Notes: generated by a model from the letters alone, not told the origin. A DNA stretch of 64,000 bases from DASSKP01 sp035695045 (GCA_035695045.1 DASSEX010000052.1:1-64000), one strand, 5' to 3'. Shown: positions 6,171-15,328, counted from the stretch's first letter. Program-made: numbers and translations.

Positions 6171-8151
6171 CGTCTTGGTGGTCGGTGACGATGCGCAGGA
6201 TGTCGGTGGCGTAGAGCTCGAGCTTCTTCGGACCGACGCCCTGCACCGCCGCGAGCTTGCTCGCACTGGTCGGCCGGGCCGCTGCGATGTCGACGAGGGT
6301 GCGATCGCTGAAGACGATGTACGGCGGCATGCCCGCTTCGTCGGCGGCAGAGCGACGCCACTCCCGTAACGCCTCGAACAACGCCGCATCCTCCGGCGGC
6401 ACGGTGTCGGCCGGCTTGACCCGCTTGGCAGCCGGCGCCGTGCGCGTCCGCTCGCCGGCCACCGGCCCCGGTCGCAGTCCGTCGAGGAACCGGCTCGGCT
6501 TCCGCGACCGCCGGCCGCCGGCCGCGCGGGCCAGCGCCCACGACAGCGACAGGTGGCGACGAGCACGCGTCATCCCGACATAGAGGAGACGTCGCTCCTC
6601 CGCGATCTGCTCCGCGGTCGACGCATGGGTGATCGGCATCGTCCCGTCGACCAGACCGACGAGGAAGACGGCGTCCCACTCGAGCCCCTTGGCGGCGTGG
6701 AACGTCGCCAACGTCACGCCCTCGACGACCGGCGCATGCTGCGCATCCATCCGCGCCGCGAGCTCCTCGACGAAGTCGTCCATCGTCGCTCCGGCGGATG
6801 TCGCGACCATCTCCTCGGCCAGGCCGACCAACGCACGCAAGGAGTCCCACTTCTCGCGCGCGGCGCCACGCGTCGCCGGCGGCTCGGGTGTCAGACCGGC
6901 CGCCCGCAGGACCTCGGCAACCGCGTCCGGCAACGGGAGGTCGCTCACGTCGTCCTGCGCGGCGCGGGTCGACGCGCGCAGCAGCACGACGCCCTGTCGC
7001 ACCTCGGGTCGCTCGAAGAAGCGCTCGCCGCCCCGCAGCTGGTAGGCGATGCCGGCATCGGACAGCGCGGCTTCGTAGACCTCCGACTGGGCGTTGATGC
7101 GATAGAGGATCGCGATCTCGCTGAGCGGAACGCCGGCCGCAGCCAGCGCCTTCACCTGACGAACCGCACCGGCTGCTTCCGCCGGTTCGTCGTCGTACTC
7201 CGCGAACCTCGGGTCCGGCCCGTCGCCGCACTGTGCCTGCAGATGCGACTGTCCGCGCAGCAGCGTGTTGGCGAGCGCGACGACCTGGTTGGTCGAGCGG
7301 TAGTCGCGCACGAGCTGCACGACCTCCGCCCCGGGGTAGCGCGAGGGGAACTCCAGCAGGTACGACGGCGACGCGCCGGTGAAGGAGTAGATGGTCTGGT
7401 TCGGGTCGCCGACGACGCACAGGTCGACCCGGTCGCCGAGCCACGCCTCGAGCAACCGCTGCTGCAACGGGTTGACGTCCTGGTACTCGTCGACGACGAA
7501 GTGCCGGTACTGCGCGCGCACCTCCTGCGCGATCGACGGGTGCTCCTCGATCGCCGCGGCCATCAGGAGCAGGAGGTCCTCGAAGTCGAGCTGGCCGCGG
7601 TCGCTGTTGATGTCCTCGTAGGCGCCGTACAGCTTGGCGACGGTGACGGGCTCGTACGGCGGGGTCCGGCCGGCGCGAGCCGCCGCCTCGGTGTAGCCGT
7701 CCGGCGTGACCAGCGCCGCCTTGGCCCACTCGATCTCTGACGCGAGGTCACGCTGCGTCGCGGGGTCGAGCGAGAGTCGCAAGCGAGCCGCCGCGGCACG
7801 GATCGTCGGCAGCTTGCTCTCGACGATCGTGGGCCGGCCACCGGAGGAGATCCGCGGCCAGAAGTACTGCAGCTGCCGCAGCGCGGCCGAATGGAACGTC
7901 CGGGCCTGTACGCCGCCCACGCCGAGCGCACGCAGTCGAGAGCGCATCTCTCCCGCAGCCCTGGTCGTGAAGGTGACCGCGAGGATCTGCGCCGGTGCCG
8001 CGACGCCCGCGTGCACCATGTGAGCGGTGCGGTGGGTGATCGCCCGCGTTTTGCCCGTCCCGGCACCGGCCAGAATGCAGACGGGGCCGCGGAGGGCCTC
8101 CGCCGCCTGGCGCTGCTCAGGGTCGAGGTCCGCGAGCACGTCAGGGGGCAC
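6166..8151 (-). CDS. uvrD2: ATP-dependent DNA helicase UvrD2
   Basis: A superfamily 1A 3'-5' helicase of 661 residues from GTG 8151. Walker A (GAGTGKT, 29-35), the DEYQDVNP motif II, the QTIYSFTGA region, a GMTRAR motif VI and a C-terminal HRDC-like domain (VQGVGPKKLELYATDIL) are visible. Mycobacterial UvrD2 carries a tetracysteine motif between the motor and HRDC; no cysteine is present there in this protein. An AAGGA precedes the start. The longer frame up to 8475 is antisense to mrx1 and is rejected. It probably acts in DNA repair or replication. It is divergent from mrx1, as in mycobacteria. Confidence 0.92.
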   Translation of the reverse strand: MPPDVLADLDPEQRQAAEALRGPVCILAGAGTGKTRAITHRTAHMVHAGVAAPAQILAVTFTTRAAGEMRSRLRALGVGGVQARTFHSAALRQLQYFWPRISSGGRPTIVESKLPTIRAAAARLRLSLDPATQRDLASEIEWAKAALVTPDGYTEAAARAGRTPPYEPVTVAKLYGAYEDINSDRGQLDFEDLLLLMAAAIEEHPSIAQEVRAQYRHFVVDEYQDVNPLQQRLLEAWLGDRVDLCVVGDPNQTIYSFTGASPSYLLEFPSRYPGAEVVQLVRDYRSTNQVVALANTLLRGQSHLQAQCGDGPDPRFAEYDDEPAEAAGAVRQVKALAAAGVPLSEIAILYRINAQSEVYEAALSDAGIAYQLRGGERFFERPEVRQGVVLLRASTRAAQDDVSDLPLPDAVAEVLRAAGLTPEPPATRGAAREKWDSLRALVGLAEEMVATSAGATMDDFVEELAARMDAQHAPVVEGVTLATFHAAKGLEWDAVFLVGLVDGTMPITHASTAEQIAEERRLLYVGMTRARRHLSLSWALARAAGGRRSRKPSRFLDGLRPGPVAGERTRTAPAAKRVKPADTVPPEDAALFEALREWRRSAADEAGMPPYIVFSDRTLVDIAAARPTSASKLAAVQGVGPKKLELYATDILRIVTDHQDG

Positions 8152-8187
8152 GGGAACATCCTTGCAGGGAAGGGCGTTGCGCAGACC

Positions 8188-8433
8188 GTGACGAACCGCC
8201 TCACGATGTACAGCACCCAGTGGTGTGGATATTGCGTGCGCCTCAAGCGCGCCCTCGAGCGCGAGGGCATCGAGTTCGACGAGGTCGACATCGAGCAGGA
8301 CCCGGCGGCTGCCGAGTTCGTGATGTCCACCAACGGGGGCAACGCGACCGTGCCGACGATCCTGCTGCCGGACGGCACCACGCTCACCAACCCGCCGCTG
8401 CCGACGCTGCTGTCCGCCGTCCGCGCCGCCTGA
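8188..8433 (+). CDS. mrx1: mycoredoxin (mycothiol-dependent glutaredoxin-like)
   Basis: An 81-residue glutaredoxin-fold protein with the redox motif WCGYC at residues 11-15 and the VPTILLPDGT cis-proline loop. Mycoredoxin-1 reduces mixed disulfides between proteins and mycothiol in the cytoplasm. GTG 8188 is chosen because family members begin a few residues before MYSTxWCGYC. The gene is divergent from uvrD2 with 36 bp between starts, the same pairing as in M. tuberculosis (Rv3198A/Rv3198c). The ribosome-binding site is weak. Confidence 0.9.
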   Translation: MTNRLTMYSTQWCGYCVRLKRALEREGIEFDEVDIEQDPAAAEFVMSTNGGNATVPTILLPDGTTLTNPPLPTLLSAVRAA

Positions 8434-8570
8434 CCGCCGCCGATCCGGCGTCACCGGACGGGCTCCGGCGTTCATGCGTGTGAGTGCGAACTTCGTTCGG
8501 TTTTCCTTGGCTATTCACGACTTTTCGTGGATCCCTGTCCGGACGGCAGTTCATCGGTCACCATGAAGCA

Positions 8571-9401
8571 GTGCTCGGCGCCTCTGTGCATCACCCTGCG
8601 GTCACCGCGGTCCTCGCGGCCGCGGCGGATCTGCTCGGCATGGAGGTCGTCTACGTCAGCGGCATGTCCGAGGACGAGTTCCGAGTCGAGCGACTCCTCG
8701 GCGAGCTGCCGGGGGTCTACGAGGGACTGACACTCCCCCGGGCCGACTCGATGTGTGATCGCATGCTGGCGGGCGCGCCGTCCTCGACCGCGGACGCGGC
8801 CAACGAGCCGGCGTACGCCGACTCCCCCGCGCGCGTCGCGTTCGACGTCTGCTCCTACGTCGGCGTGCCGGTGCGAGCTCCCGATGGCCGCCCCGTCGGC
8901 ACGCTGTGCGGCATCGACCGTGGTCACGTGCCTGTCGCCGAGGACGCGCTCCAGCTACTCCAGCTGCTGGTGCGCGTGATCGAGGCGCACCTCACCGGCA
9001 ACGAGGAAGCCACGGTCATCCGCCGCACGCCGACCGGCTGGCAGGTCGGAGACGACGAGGAGAAGGACCTCACCAGCGCGATGGTCCTGGCCGATCTGCT
9101 CGCGGGTGATCTCGCCGCGGCCGGACGTCCGCCGCGCGCCAGCAACGACGGTGACGAGATGGAGCGGCTGCGGGTCGCCGTCGGGCAGCTCGAGCACGCC
9201 CTCGCCGCGCGCGTCGTCGTCGAGCAGGCCATCGGCGTGCTCGCGGAGCGGCAGCATCTCGCGCCACGCGCGGCTTTCGAACGCCTGCGCAAGGCCGCTC
9301 GCTCACGCGGCCGCAAGGTGCACGAGCTGGCCAAACAGGTCGTCGCCTCGTCGACCGACCCGTCCGTGCCGCTCCCGCCCGAGCTGGCCGGACGCCGCTG
9401 A
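8571..9401 (+). CDS. GAF-ANTAR RNA-binding regulator
   Basis: A GAF sensor domain covers roughly the first half (LLGMEVVYVSGM to GRPVGTLCGID). It is followed by a linker and a C-terminal ANTAR domain (LEHALAARVVVEQAIGVLAE to FERLRKAARSRGRKVHELA). ANTAR proteins bind paired hairpins in nascent mRNA and prevent termination. The start is uncertain: GTG 8484 is in frame, but the sequence up to 8570 is AT-richer and looks non-coding, so GTG 8571 is preferred. The signal sensed and the target RNA are unknown. It follows mrx1 by 137 bp. Confidence 0.82.
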   Translation: MLGASVHHPAVTAVLAAAADLLGMEVVYVSGMSEDEFRVERLLGELPGVYEGLTLPRADSMCDRMLAGAPSSTADAANEPAYADSPARVAFDVCSYVGVPVRAPDGRPVGTLCGIDRGHVPVAEDALQLLQLLVRVIEAHLTGNEEATVIRRTPTGWQVGDDEEKDLTSAMVLADLLAGDLAAAGRPPRASNDGDEMERLRVAVGQLEHALAARVVVEQAIGVLAERQHLAPRAAFERLRKAARSRGRKVHELAKQVVASSTDPSVPLPPELAGRR

Positions 9402-9430
9402 GCTCGTCCCACCCGTCGCCGGCCTCGCCG

Positions 9431-10051
9431 GTGCCGATGTCGCCGTCGGCGATCGTCGAGCGGATCGCCGAGGCGATCGCCGCGGTCCCCGGGCCCGTCC
9501 GGGCCGCGATCGACGGGCCGCCGTGGTCCGGGCTGGACCTCGCTTCGCATCTTCCGGAAGCACTGCTCGCGCGCGGTCGGACGGCGTACGTCGCCGACGT
9601 GCGGGACTTCCTTCGCCCGGCGTCGGTCCGGTTGGAGCGCGGTCGGGACGACCCGGACGGGTACTACGAGGACTGGATCGACATCGGCGCGCTGCGGCGC
9701 GAGGTGCTCGAGCCCCTGGACCCCGGCGGTTCGAGGCGGATCCTGCCGACGTTGTGGGACGTGACGCGCGACCGCGCGACCAGGGCCGCCTATGTCGACG
9801 TACCTGCGGACGGTGTGGTCATCGTCGTCGGCTGGTTCCTCCTGGGCGCGTGGCTGCCGTTCGAGCTCACGGTGCATGTGTCGCTCAGTGCCGGTGCCCG
9901 ACGTCGGCGCGTACCGCCCGGCGACGCGGCCCGTGCGCTCCCGGCATGGCAGAGGTACGACGCCGAGGTCGAGCCCGCGTCCGTTGCAGACCTCGTCGTG
10001 CGAGCCGACGACCCGGCACGTCCGGCCCTCATCGACCGAGGAAGTCGTTGA
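9431..10051 (+). CDS. uridine-kinase-like protein with degenerate P-loop
   Basis: A 206-residue protein with the layout of uridine kinase-like P-loop proteins: an N-terminal helix, a strand entering a loop (RAAIDGPPWSGLDLASHL), an aspartate-rich substrate region (YVADVRDFLRP, DPDGYYEDWIDI) and a later strand (DGVVIVVGWFLL). The expected Walker A GxxxxGK[T/S] reads GPPWSGLD, so the lysine and hydroxyl residue are missing. It is probably not a normal kinase; a binding role or altered chemistry is possible. ATG 9437 is an alternative start. The 3' end overlaps the convergent hydrolase by 23 bp. Confidence 0.6.
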   Translation: MPMSPSAIVERIAEAIAAVPGPVRAAIDGPPWSGLDLASHLPEALLARGRTAYVADVRDFLRPASVRLERGRDDPDGYYEDWIDIGALRREVLEPLDPGGSRRILPTLWDVTRDRATRAAYVDVPADGVVIVVGWFLLGAWLPFELTVHVSLSAGARRRRVPPGDAARALPAWQRYDAEVEPASVADLVVRADDPARPALIDRGSR

Positions 10052-10829
10052 TCTCGCTGACCGTCTGGTCCGGCTGATCGGTCCAGAAGACGTGGCTCGC
10101 ACCGTGCAGCCACTGCAGCTTCGCGCCGGGAATCGCCTCGGCGATGAGCGACGCGTTGGCCGGCTGCACCAAGCGGTCGGCATCTCCGTGCAGCACCAGC
10201 GTCGACACCCGTATCTCGGCCAGCCGGCCGAACGTGCCCTGATGCCGCCGCATCGCGTCGAGCTGCCCCCAGTAGGCCTTGGCGCGCAACGGATACCGAA
10301 GCCGCACCTCGACATCGGCGTCGATCGCCTCGCGTGGCGTGCCGGCGGCGTAGACGAACGGAAGCGACGCGTCGATAGCGGCCCGCGCGGACTTGGGCAC
10401 CCGGTCCATCAACATCGCGGCGGCGTCCGGGTCCATCCGCGCCGCCTCACGACCGCCGGGATGCGTGCAGCCCAGCACGAGCGATGCGACCCGGTCGGGA
10501 TGCCGGAGCGCAACCTCCTGCGCGATCAGCCCGCCCATCGACACACCGAACACATGCGCCTGCGCACCACCGGCTTCGTCGAGCACCGCGATGGCGTCGT
10601 CGGCCAGCTGCTCGACCGTCCACGGCGGCTCCGGGACGCTGCTCCGGCCCACGCCCCGGTTGTCGAACAGAACGACCCGTCGTGCCGAGGCGAGGCCCGG
10701 CAGGATCCGGTGCCACATGTCGGCGGTGTAGCCCAGGCCCTGGATCAGCAGCAGCGGCGGATCGCCCGCGCCTTGCTCGTCCCACCACAGCGACGCATCA
10801 CCTGACTCGACAACCGGCACGCGGACCAT
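10029..10829 (-). CDS. alpha/beta hydrolase
   Basis: A 266-residue alpha/beta-hydrolase-fold enzyme. The nucleophile elbow is GVSMGG, the acid is in LHGDADRLV and the histidine in GASHVF near the C-terminus. LIQGLGYTADMW provides the oxyanion-hole strand. ATG 10829 is preferred; the 171 extra upstream codons are antisense to the next gene. There is no signal peptide, so it is cytosolic. The closest familiar relatives are 3-oxoadipate enol-lactonase or esterase types, but the substrate cannot be read from the sequence. It is divergent from the gene at 10864. Confidence 0.85.
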   Translation of the reverse strand: MVRVPVVESGDASLWWDEQGAGDPPLLLIQGLGYTADMWHRILPGLASARRVVLFDNRGVGRSSVPEPPWTVEQLADDAIAVLDEAGGAQAHVFGVSMGGLIAQEVALRHPDRVASLVLGCTHPGGREAARMDPDAAAMLMDRVPKSARAAIDASLPFVYAAGTPREAIDADVEVRLRYPLRAKAYWGQLDAMRRHQGTFGRLAEIRVSTLVLHGDADRLVQPANASLIAEAIPGAKLQWLHGASHVFWTDQPDQTVSEINDFLGR

Positions 10830-10863
10830 TGTCCGGGTCCCGCTACTTGCTACGGTCGCGGCC

Positions 10864-11655
10864 GTGCCCGCGGACATCACCCAGATCCTCGACGACCTTC
10901 GTGCCGAGCACGCCGATCTCGATGCGCTCGTCGCCGATGCCGACCTCGCGACACCGACACCTGCCGCGGGGTGGAGCGTCGGCGACACCGTCGGCCACCT
11001 GTGGTTCTTCGACCGCGAGGCGACCCGCGCGCTGACAACGCCCGACGAGTTCGTCGCGAGCGTGCAGCAGGCGATGACGTCGCCGGAGGAGTTCCTCGCG
11101 CAGCCGGAGAACGAGACACGCGCCCTCGGCGACCGGTTGCCAGAGGTCTGGCGCGACACACGCGCCGACCTCCTGGCCGCGCTGTCGGCGGCGGATCCGT
11201 CGTCGAAGGTTCCGTGGTACGGACCGCCGATGTCGCCCGCGTCGTTCGCGACGGCGCGCCTGATGGAGTACTGGGCGCACGGCCAGGACATCGCCGACGG
11301 CCTCGGTGTCACGCGCACACCGACCGCGCGCCTGCGCCACATCTGCCATCTCGGTGTGCGTACTCGCGGCTTCTCGTACGCCGTCCGCGGTCGTCAAGCC
11401 CCCGCCGGCGACGTACATGTCGTGTTGACCGCGCCGGACGGGTCGACGTGGGAGTGGGGCGACCCCGGGTCGGCCGACAAGGTCGAGGGCAGCGCGCTCG
11501 ACTTCTGCCTGGTCGTCACGCAACGCCGCACCCTCGAGGACAGCGGGCTTCGGGTGACCGGCGACGAGGCCGCCGAGTGGATGTCGATCGCGCAGGCGTT
11601 CGCCGGGCCACCGACCCTCACCGACCCCGAGCGCGCCGGCCTCACGACGGGCTAG
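10864..11655 (+). CDS. mycothiol-dependent maleylpyruvate isomerase-like protein (TIGR03084-type)
   Basis: A 263-residue protein with an N-terminal four-helix metal-binding domain of the DinB/MDMPI type: the helix DLRAEHADLDALV, then WSVGDTVGHLWFFDREA, then LMEYWAHGQDIADGL, which supplies metal-ligand histidines. A C-terminal SCP-like domain follows (HVVLTAPDGSTWEWG to FCLVVTQRR). It matches the actinobacterial TIGR03084 family. Members probably use a metal and mycothiol in detoxification or isomerisation; the exact reaction is unknown. It starts at GTG 10864, 34 bp from the divergent hydrolase. Confidence 0.8.
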   Translation: MPADITQILDDLRAEHADLDALVADADLATPTPAAGWSVGDTVGHLWFFDREATRALTTPDEFVASVQQAMTSPEEFLAQPENETRALGDRLPEVWRDTRADLLAALSAADPSSKVPWYGPPMSPASFATARLMEYWAHGQDIADGLGVTRTPTARLRHICHLGVRTRGFSYAVRGRQAPAGDVHVVLTAPDGSTWEWGDPGSADKVEGSALDFCLVVTQRRTLEDSGLRVTGDEAAEWMSIAQAFAGPPTLTDPERAGLTTG

Positions 11656-11690
11656 CCCTCCGGCCTACCGCTCGTCTCCCCGGTGCCGCT

Positions 11691-11766
11691 GAGCGAACGT
11701 GATCGTTTGGCCTCCTGAATGGGTTGTCGCACGCTCAACCGACCGAGAAGTTGATCACGTTCGCTC
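11691..11766. repeat. palindromic intergenic element of a second sequence type
   Basis: Perfect 14-bp arms GAGCGAACGTGATC (11691-11704) and its complement (11753-11766), separated by 48 bases. It sits between two convergent gene ends, like the four copies of the other family, but shares no arm sequence with them. Its right arm also carries the TGA that would end the frameshifted reading frame of the MFS gene. Confidence 0.75.
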
Positions 11767-11768
11767 GG

Positions 11769-13032
11769 TCAGCCCGAGGTTGCGGCGGGGGCGGGCGCGA
11801 GGGCGATGTCGGTGAGCTCGCGGCGGCTCGTCTCGGGCAGCGCGACGCCGATGATGACCGCTGCGAGCACCAGCCCGACGACCAGCACGGACACCGTGAC
11901 CGGCGAGCTGTTCGTCGCCGCGAGCAGCGCCGCTGACAGCGCGAAGCTGGCCGACTGACCGAGCAGCTTCGCGATCGTCGACGCCGCGCTCGCGGGCGCC
12001 ACGCAACGCCGTCGGGAACAGCTCAACCGCGAACGCGTTGCCCGTCGTCCACGCCGCGAACAGACCGATGTACGTCGTCATGAGAGCCAGCCCGAGACCG
12101 GCGACGCCACGCGCCACCGTGAAGAACAACAGCAGCCCCGCGCCCTGGACCAGCACGCCGACGATGCACACGTACCGCCGACCGACCCGGTCACTCAACC
12201 GGCCGGCGAGCGTCAGGACCGGAAGCGCCACCGCGCCCGCAGCGACCAGGATCAGGTTGGCCGCGGACGCCGAAAGTCCCCGGTCACTCTCCATGAAGTC
12301 GACGGCGAACACGGTCGCCTCGGTCGCCAGGTTGCCGAACAGGATCATCGCGCAGATGAGCAGCAGCGGCCGGCGGTACGGCGCACGCGCGAGCAGGCCT
12401 GCCTGGCCCTGTGACACGTCCCGGCGCTGAGCGACCGCCTGATAGCGGCTGCTCTCCGGCAGTGACCGGCTCAACATCACGACGATCAGCAGGAACGGCA
12501 ACGACAACACGTAGAGCCAGCGCCACGAAGCGCCCATGGGACTGAGGACGGTGGCCTGCACGATCGCCGACAAGCCGGTGCCGAGAGCACTCGCGAGTGC
12601 GAGCACGCCGAACCCGATGCCCCGTCGGGCCGCCGGCAGATCCTCCGCCGCCATCGTCCAAGCGACCGCCACCTGCGCCGTGAGGAAGCAGCGCGTCACG
12701 AACTGGCACGCGACGAAGATCTCGACGTTCGGCGCCAACGCAGTCGCCGCGGAGCCGGCGGTGTAGCCGACCATCGTCATCAGCAACACGCCTCGACGGC
12801 CGCGCCGGTCGGCGCGACGGCCCCACACCACCGCGGGCAGCGCACCGAGATAGAGCACCGCGACCCACAGGTCGGCGTGCATGTGGGACAAGCCGAACGT
12901 GGAGCGGATCTGCGGCAACGCGACGGTCAACGTCGCGAAGTCGAAGCCCTCGGAGAAGCAGGCAGCCGCGAGCAGGACGAGCAGCCGTTTGTGCGCGGCG
13001 GTCAGCCCGCCGTTCGGCGCCTCCGCCGCCAC
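11769..13032 (-). CDS. MFS transporter, broken by a frameshift
   Basis: A major facilitator superfamily permease. Transmembrane helices and the loop motif WGRRADRRGRRG are clear from the GTG at 13032 down to ELFPTALRG near 12000. The frame then turns into an arginine-rich artefact. The true continuation (ASAASTIAKLLGQ, two more helices and the end SRRELTDIALAP) is in another frame that stops at 11769. One extra base in the GGCGCCCGCG stretch around 11994 explains the break. It is either a sequencing error or a recent pseudogene. It follows nudC by 6 bp, so it is in one operon with nudC and the dipeptidase. The substrate is unknown. Confidence 0.75.
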
Positions 13033-13038
13033 GTCTGC

Positions 13039-13896
13039 TCAGCCTCGCGCGAGCCAGTTGGTGATGAGCCAGTGCGCGATCGACGCCGGTGGCGGCAGGC
13101 CGGGCGTCCGCTGCTCGTTGCGACGCAGCTCGTCGCGCGTGAACCAGCGGACATCTTCGAGCTCGTCGTCCGAGACGTGAGCCTCACCGGACACGACGCG
13201 AGCTTCGAAGCCGAGCATCAGCGAGGCGGGGAAGGGCCAGGGCTGGCTGCCGCGGTAGACCACGTCGTCGACGACGACTCCGGCCTCCTCCTGCACCTCA
13301 CGGATGACTGCGTGCTCGAGCGCCTCCCCGGGCTCGACGAAGCCGGCGAGCGTCGAGTAGCGACCGCGCGGCCACGACGGTTGCCGGCCGAGCAGACAAC
13401 GGTCGTCCCCGTCGTGCACGAGCACGATGATCGCGGGGTCGGTCCGCGGGAAGTGGTCGGTGCCGTCGGCGGTGCAGCGACGCACCCATCCCGCGTCGAC
13501 GATCTCCGTCGGCTCGCCACACCGCGGGCACCGCACATGCGTCCGGTGCCAGTTGGTCAACGCGACCGCGGTGACGAACAACCCGGCGTCGCGGTCCGAG
13601 AGGACAGCGCCGACATCACGCAACGACGCCGGCCGAGCACCCAGCTTGCGCGGCAGCTCACCGACACCGGCCCACAGCGCGACGCCGTCGTCGTCGACAC
13701 CGAGAAGGAAGCGATCGCCGTCGTACGACGCCGACTCGCCGAGCACGAGTCCGGTGTCGTCGTCGACGAGCGCACGACCGTCCTCGTCGAGCAGCAACAC
13801 CCGCCCCGACTTCCACGCGGAGGCGAGCCACGCCTCGTCGCGGCGATGTTCCGCAGCGCGGTCGATCGCCGCCCGCGACAGGGCCGGAGTGCTCAC
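13039..13896 (-). CDS. nudC: NADH/NAD+ pyrophosphatase NudC
   Basis: A 285-residue Nudix hydrolase. A zinc-ribbon-like segment begins HVRCPRCGEP and continues to VRRC. The Nudix box starts GFVEPGEALEHAVIREVQEE, and the NudC-specific SQPWPFPASLM motif follows it. NudC cleaves NAD(H) to NMN(H) and AMP and can remove NAD caps from RNA. In mycobacteria it also inactivates isoniazid and ethionamide adducts. The start codon overlaps the dipeptidase stop by 4 bp, which indicates translational coupling. The position near mrx1 and uvrD2 matches Rv3199c. Confidence 0.92.
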   Translation of the reverse strand: MSTPALSRAAIDRAAEHRRDEAWLASAWKSGRVLLLDEDGRALVDDDTGLVLGESASYDGDRFLLGVDDDGVALWAGVGELPRKLGARPASLRDVGAVLSDRDAGLFVTAVALTNWHRTHVRCPRCGEPTEIVDAGWVRRCTADGTDHFPRTDPAIIVLVHDGDDRCLLGRQPSWPRGRYSTLAGFVEPGEALEHAVIREVQEEAGVVVDDVVYRGSQPWPFPASLMLGFEARVVSGEAHVSDDELEDVRWFTRDELRRNEQRTPGLPPPASIAHWLITNWLARG

Positions 13897-15296
13897 GCCT
13901 GCGACGCCGACCCCAGCGTCTCGGCGAGCTCCTCCCAGAGGTACGCCGCCGCCTCCGCCCCGGTCAGCAGCAGCGGGAACACGACCCGCTCGTTGGGTGC
14001 GTGGATCCGGTCGTCCGGCAGGCCGACGCCGAGGAAGACGACGGGCGCGCCGAGGACATCGGCGAGGTCCGCCTCCGGACCGCTCCCACCCTCACGGGTG
14101 AAGAGGATCTCCTTGTCGAAGGCCCGGGACATCGCGCGGGCCGTCGCCTGCAGAGCCGGGTCGTCGAGCGGCGTCAAGCACGGACGTACGCCGTCCCCGA
14201 ACCACTCGACATCGGCGGTGATGCCGTCCGGCACAGCCGACGAGACGTAGGCGTCCATCAGCTTCTTCACCTCGAGCGGCTCCTGGTCGGCGACCAGCCG
14301 GAACGACACCTTTGCGTGCGCATCCGTCGGAACGATCGTCTTGTGGCCGGGGCCCGTGTAGCCGCCCCACATCCCGTGCACCTCGCACGTCGGCCGCGCC
14401 CAGACCCGCTCCAGTGTGGAGAACCCGGCCTCGCCGTAGGTCGCGCGACTTTCCGCGTTGCGCAGCCACTCGCTGTCGTCGTACGGCAGCCGCGCGATCA
14501 GCTCACGTTCGCGCTCGGACAGCGCCCGCACGGCGTCGTAGAACCCGGGCAGCGTCACCCGCGCGTCGTCGTCGTGCAGACCGGCGATCAGCGCAGCCAT
14601 CGCGTGCAGCGGATTGGGCACCGAGCCGCCGTAGGAGCCGGAGTGCAGGTCACTGTCCGGGCCGTGCAGGTTGATCTGGCAGTCGATCATCCCGCGCATG
14701 CTCGTGCAGATCGTCGGTGTCTCCCGTCCCCACATGCCGGTGTCGGACACCACCACGACGTCACAGTCGAGCCGGTCGCGACGCTGCTCGAGCAGTGCCC
14801 GGAAGTTCGGCGACCCGCTCTCCTCCTCGCCTTCGATGACGAAGCGCAACGTCACCGGTGGCGCCGAGCGACCGCTGGTCTTCAGCAGAGCCTCGAGACC
14901 GAGCAGGTGGAACGCGACCTGGCCCTTGTCGTCAGCGGTGCCCCGGCCGAACAGGTGCTCACCGCGCAGCTGCGGGTCGAACGGCGCCGAGGTCCAGAGC
15001 TCCTCCGGGTCGACCGGCTGCACGTCGTGATGGCCGTAGACGACAACCGCCGGCGCGTCCGCTTCGTCGGCGGGCCATTCGGCGAAGACCGTCGGAGCGC
15101 CGGGCGTCTCCCAGATCTCGACCGTCGGGAACCCGACGGCACGCAATGCGTCGACGAGCCACTCGGCCGACCGCCTCACCTCACCGGCACGCCCCGGGTC
15201 GGCAGAGATCGACGGGATGCGCAGCCATTCGACGAGACGATCGAGGAAGTCCTGCTGATGCTCCTGCACATAGGTGCGGATCACGGTGTCGGGCAC
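13893..15296 (-). CDS. M20 family metallopeptidase (dipeptidase)
   Basis: A 467-residue zinc dipeptidase of the M20/ArgE-CPG2 family. Metal-site motifs are GHHDVQP, the GRGTADDKGQ loop, the catalytic EGEEESGSPN, and a C-terminal histidine in DRIHAPNE. The dimerisation domain begins near LHSGSYGGSVPNP. It is probably cytosolic and hydrolyses small peptides or acylated amino acids. The start is GTG 15296. It is the first gene of a three-gene operon with nudC and the MFS gene. Confidence 0.9.
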   Translation of the reverse strand: MPDTVIRTYVQEHQQDFLDRLVEWLRIPSISADPGRAGEVRRSAEWLVDALRAVGFPTVEIWETPGAPTVFAEWPADEADAPAVVVYGHHDVQPVDPEELWTSAPFDPQLRGEHLFGRGTADDKGQVAFHLLGLEALLKTSGRSAPPVTLRFVIEGEEESGSPNFRALLEQRRDRLDCDVVVVSDTGMWGRETPTICTSMRGMIDCQINLHGPDSDLHSGSYGGSVPNPLHAMAALIAGLHDDDARVTLPGFYDAVRALSERERELIARLPYDDSEWLRNAESRATYGEAGFSTLERVWARPTCEVHGMWGGYTGPGHKTIVPTDAHAKVSFRLVADQEPLEVKKLMDAYVSSAVPDGITADVEWFGDGVRPCLTPLDDPALQATARAMSRAFDKEILFTREGGSGPEADLADVLGAPVVFLGVGLPDDRIHAPNERVVFPLLLTGAEAAAYLWEELAETLGSASQA

Positions 15297-15328
15297 GAGC
15301 CGAGCCTAGGTCCTGCGGCAGACTCCCG

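Noticed and set aside
8152..8475. N-terminal extension of uvrD2
   Set aside because: The extension is antisense to mrx1 and precedes the conserved start of the helicase domain; GTG 8151 has a ribosome-binding site.
11755..11990. C-terminal part of the unbroken MFS frame
   Set aside because: After ELFPTALRG the frame encodes arginine-rich nonsense, while genuine transporter sequence continues in the neighbouring frame.
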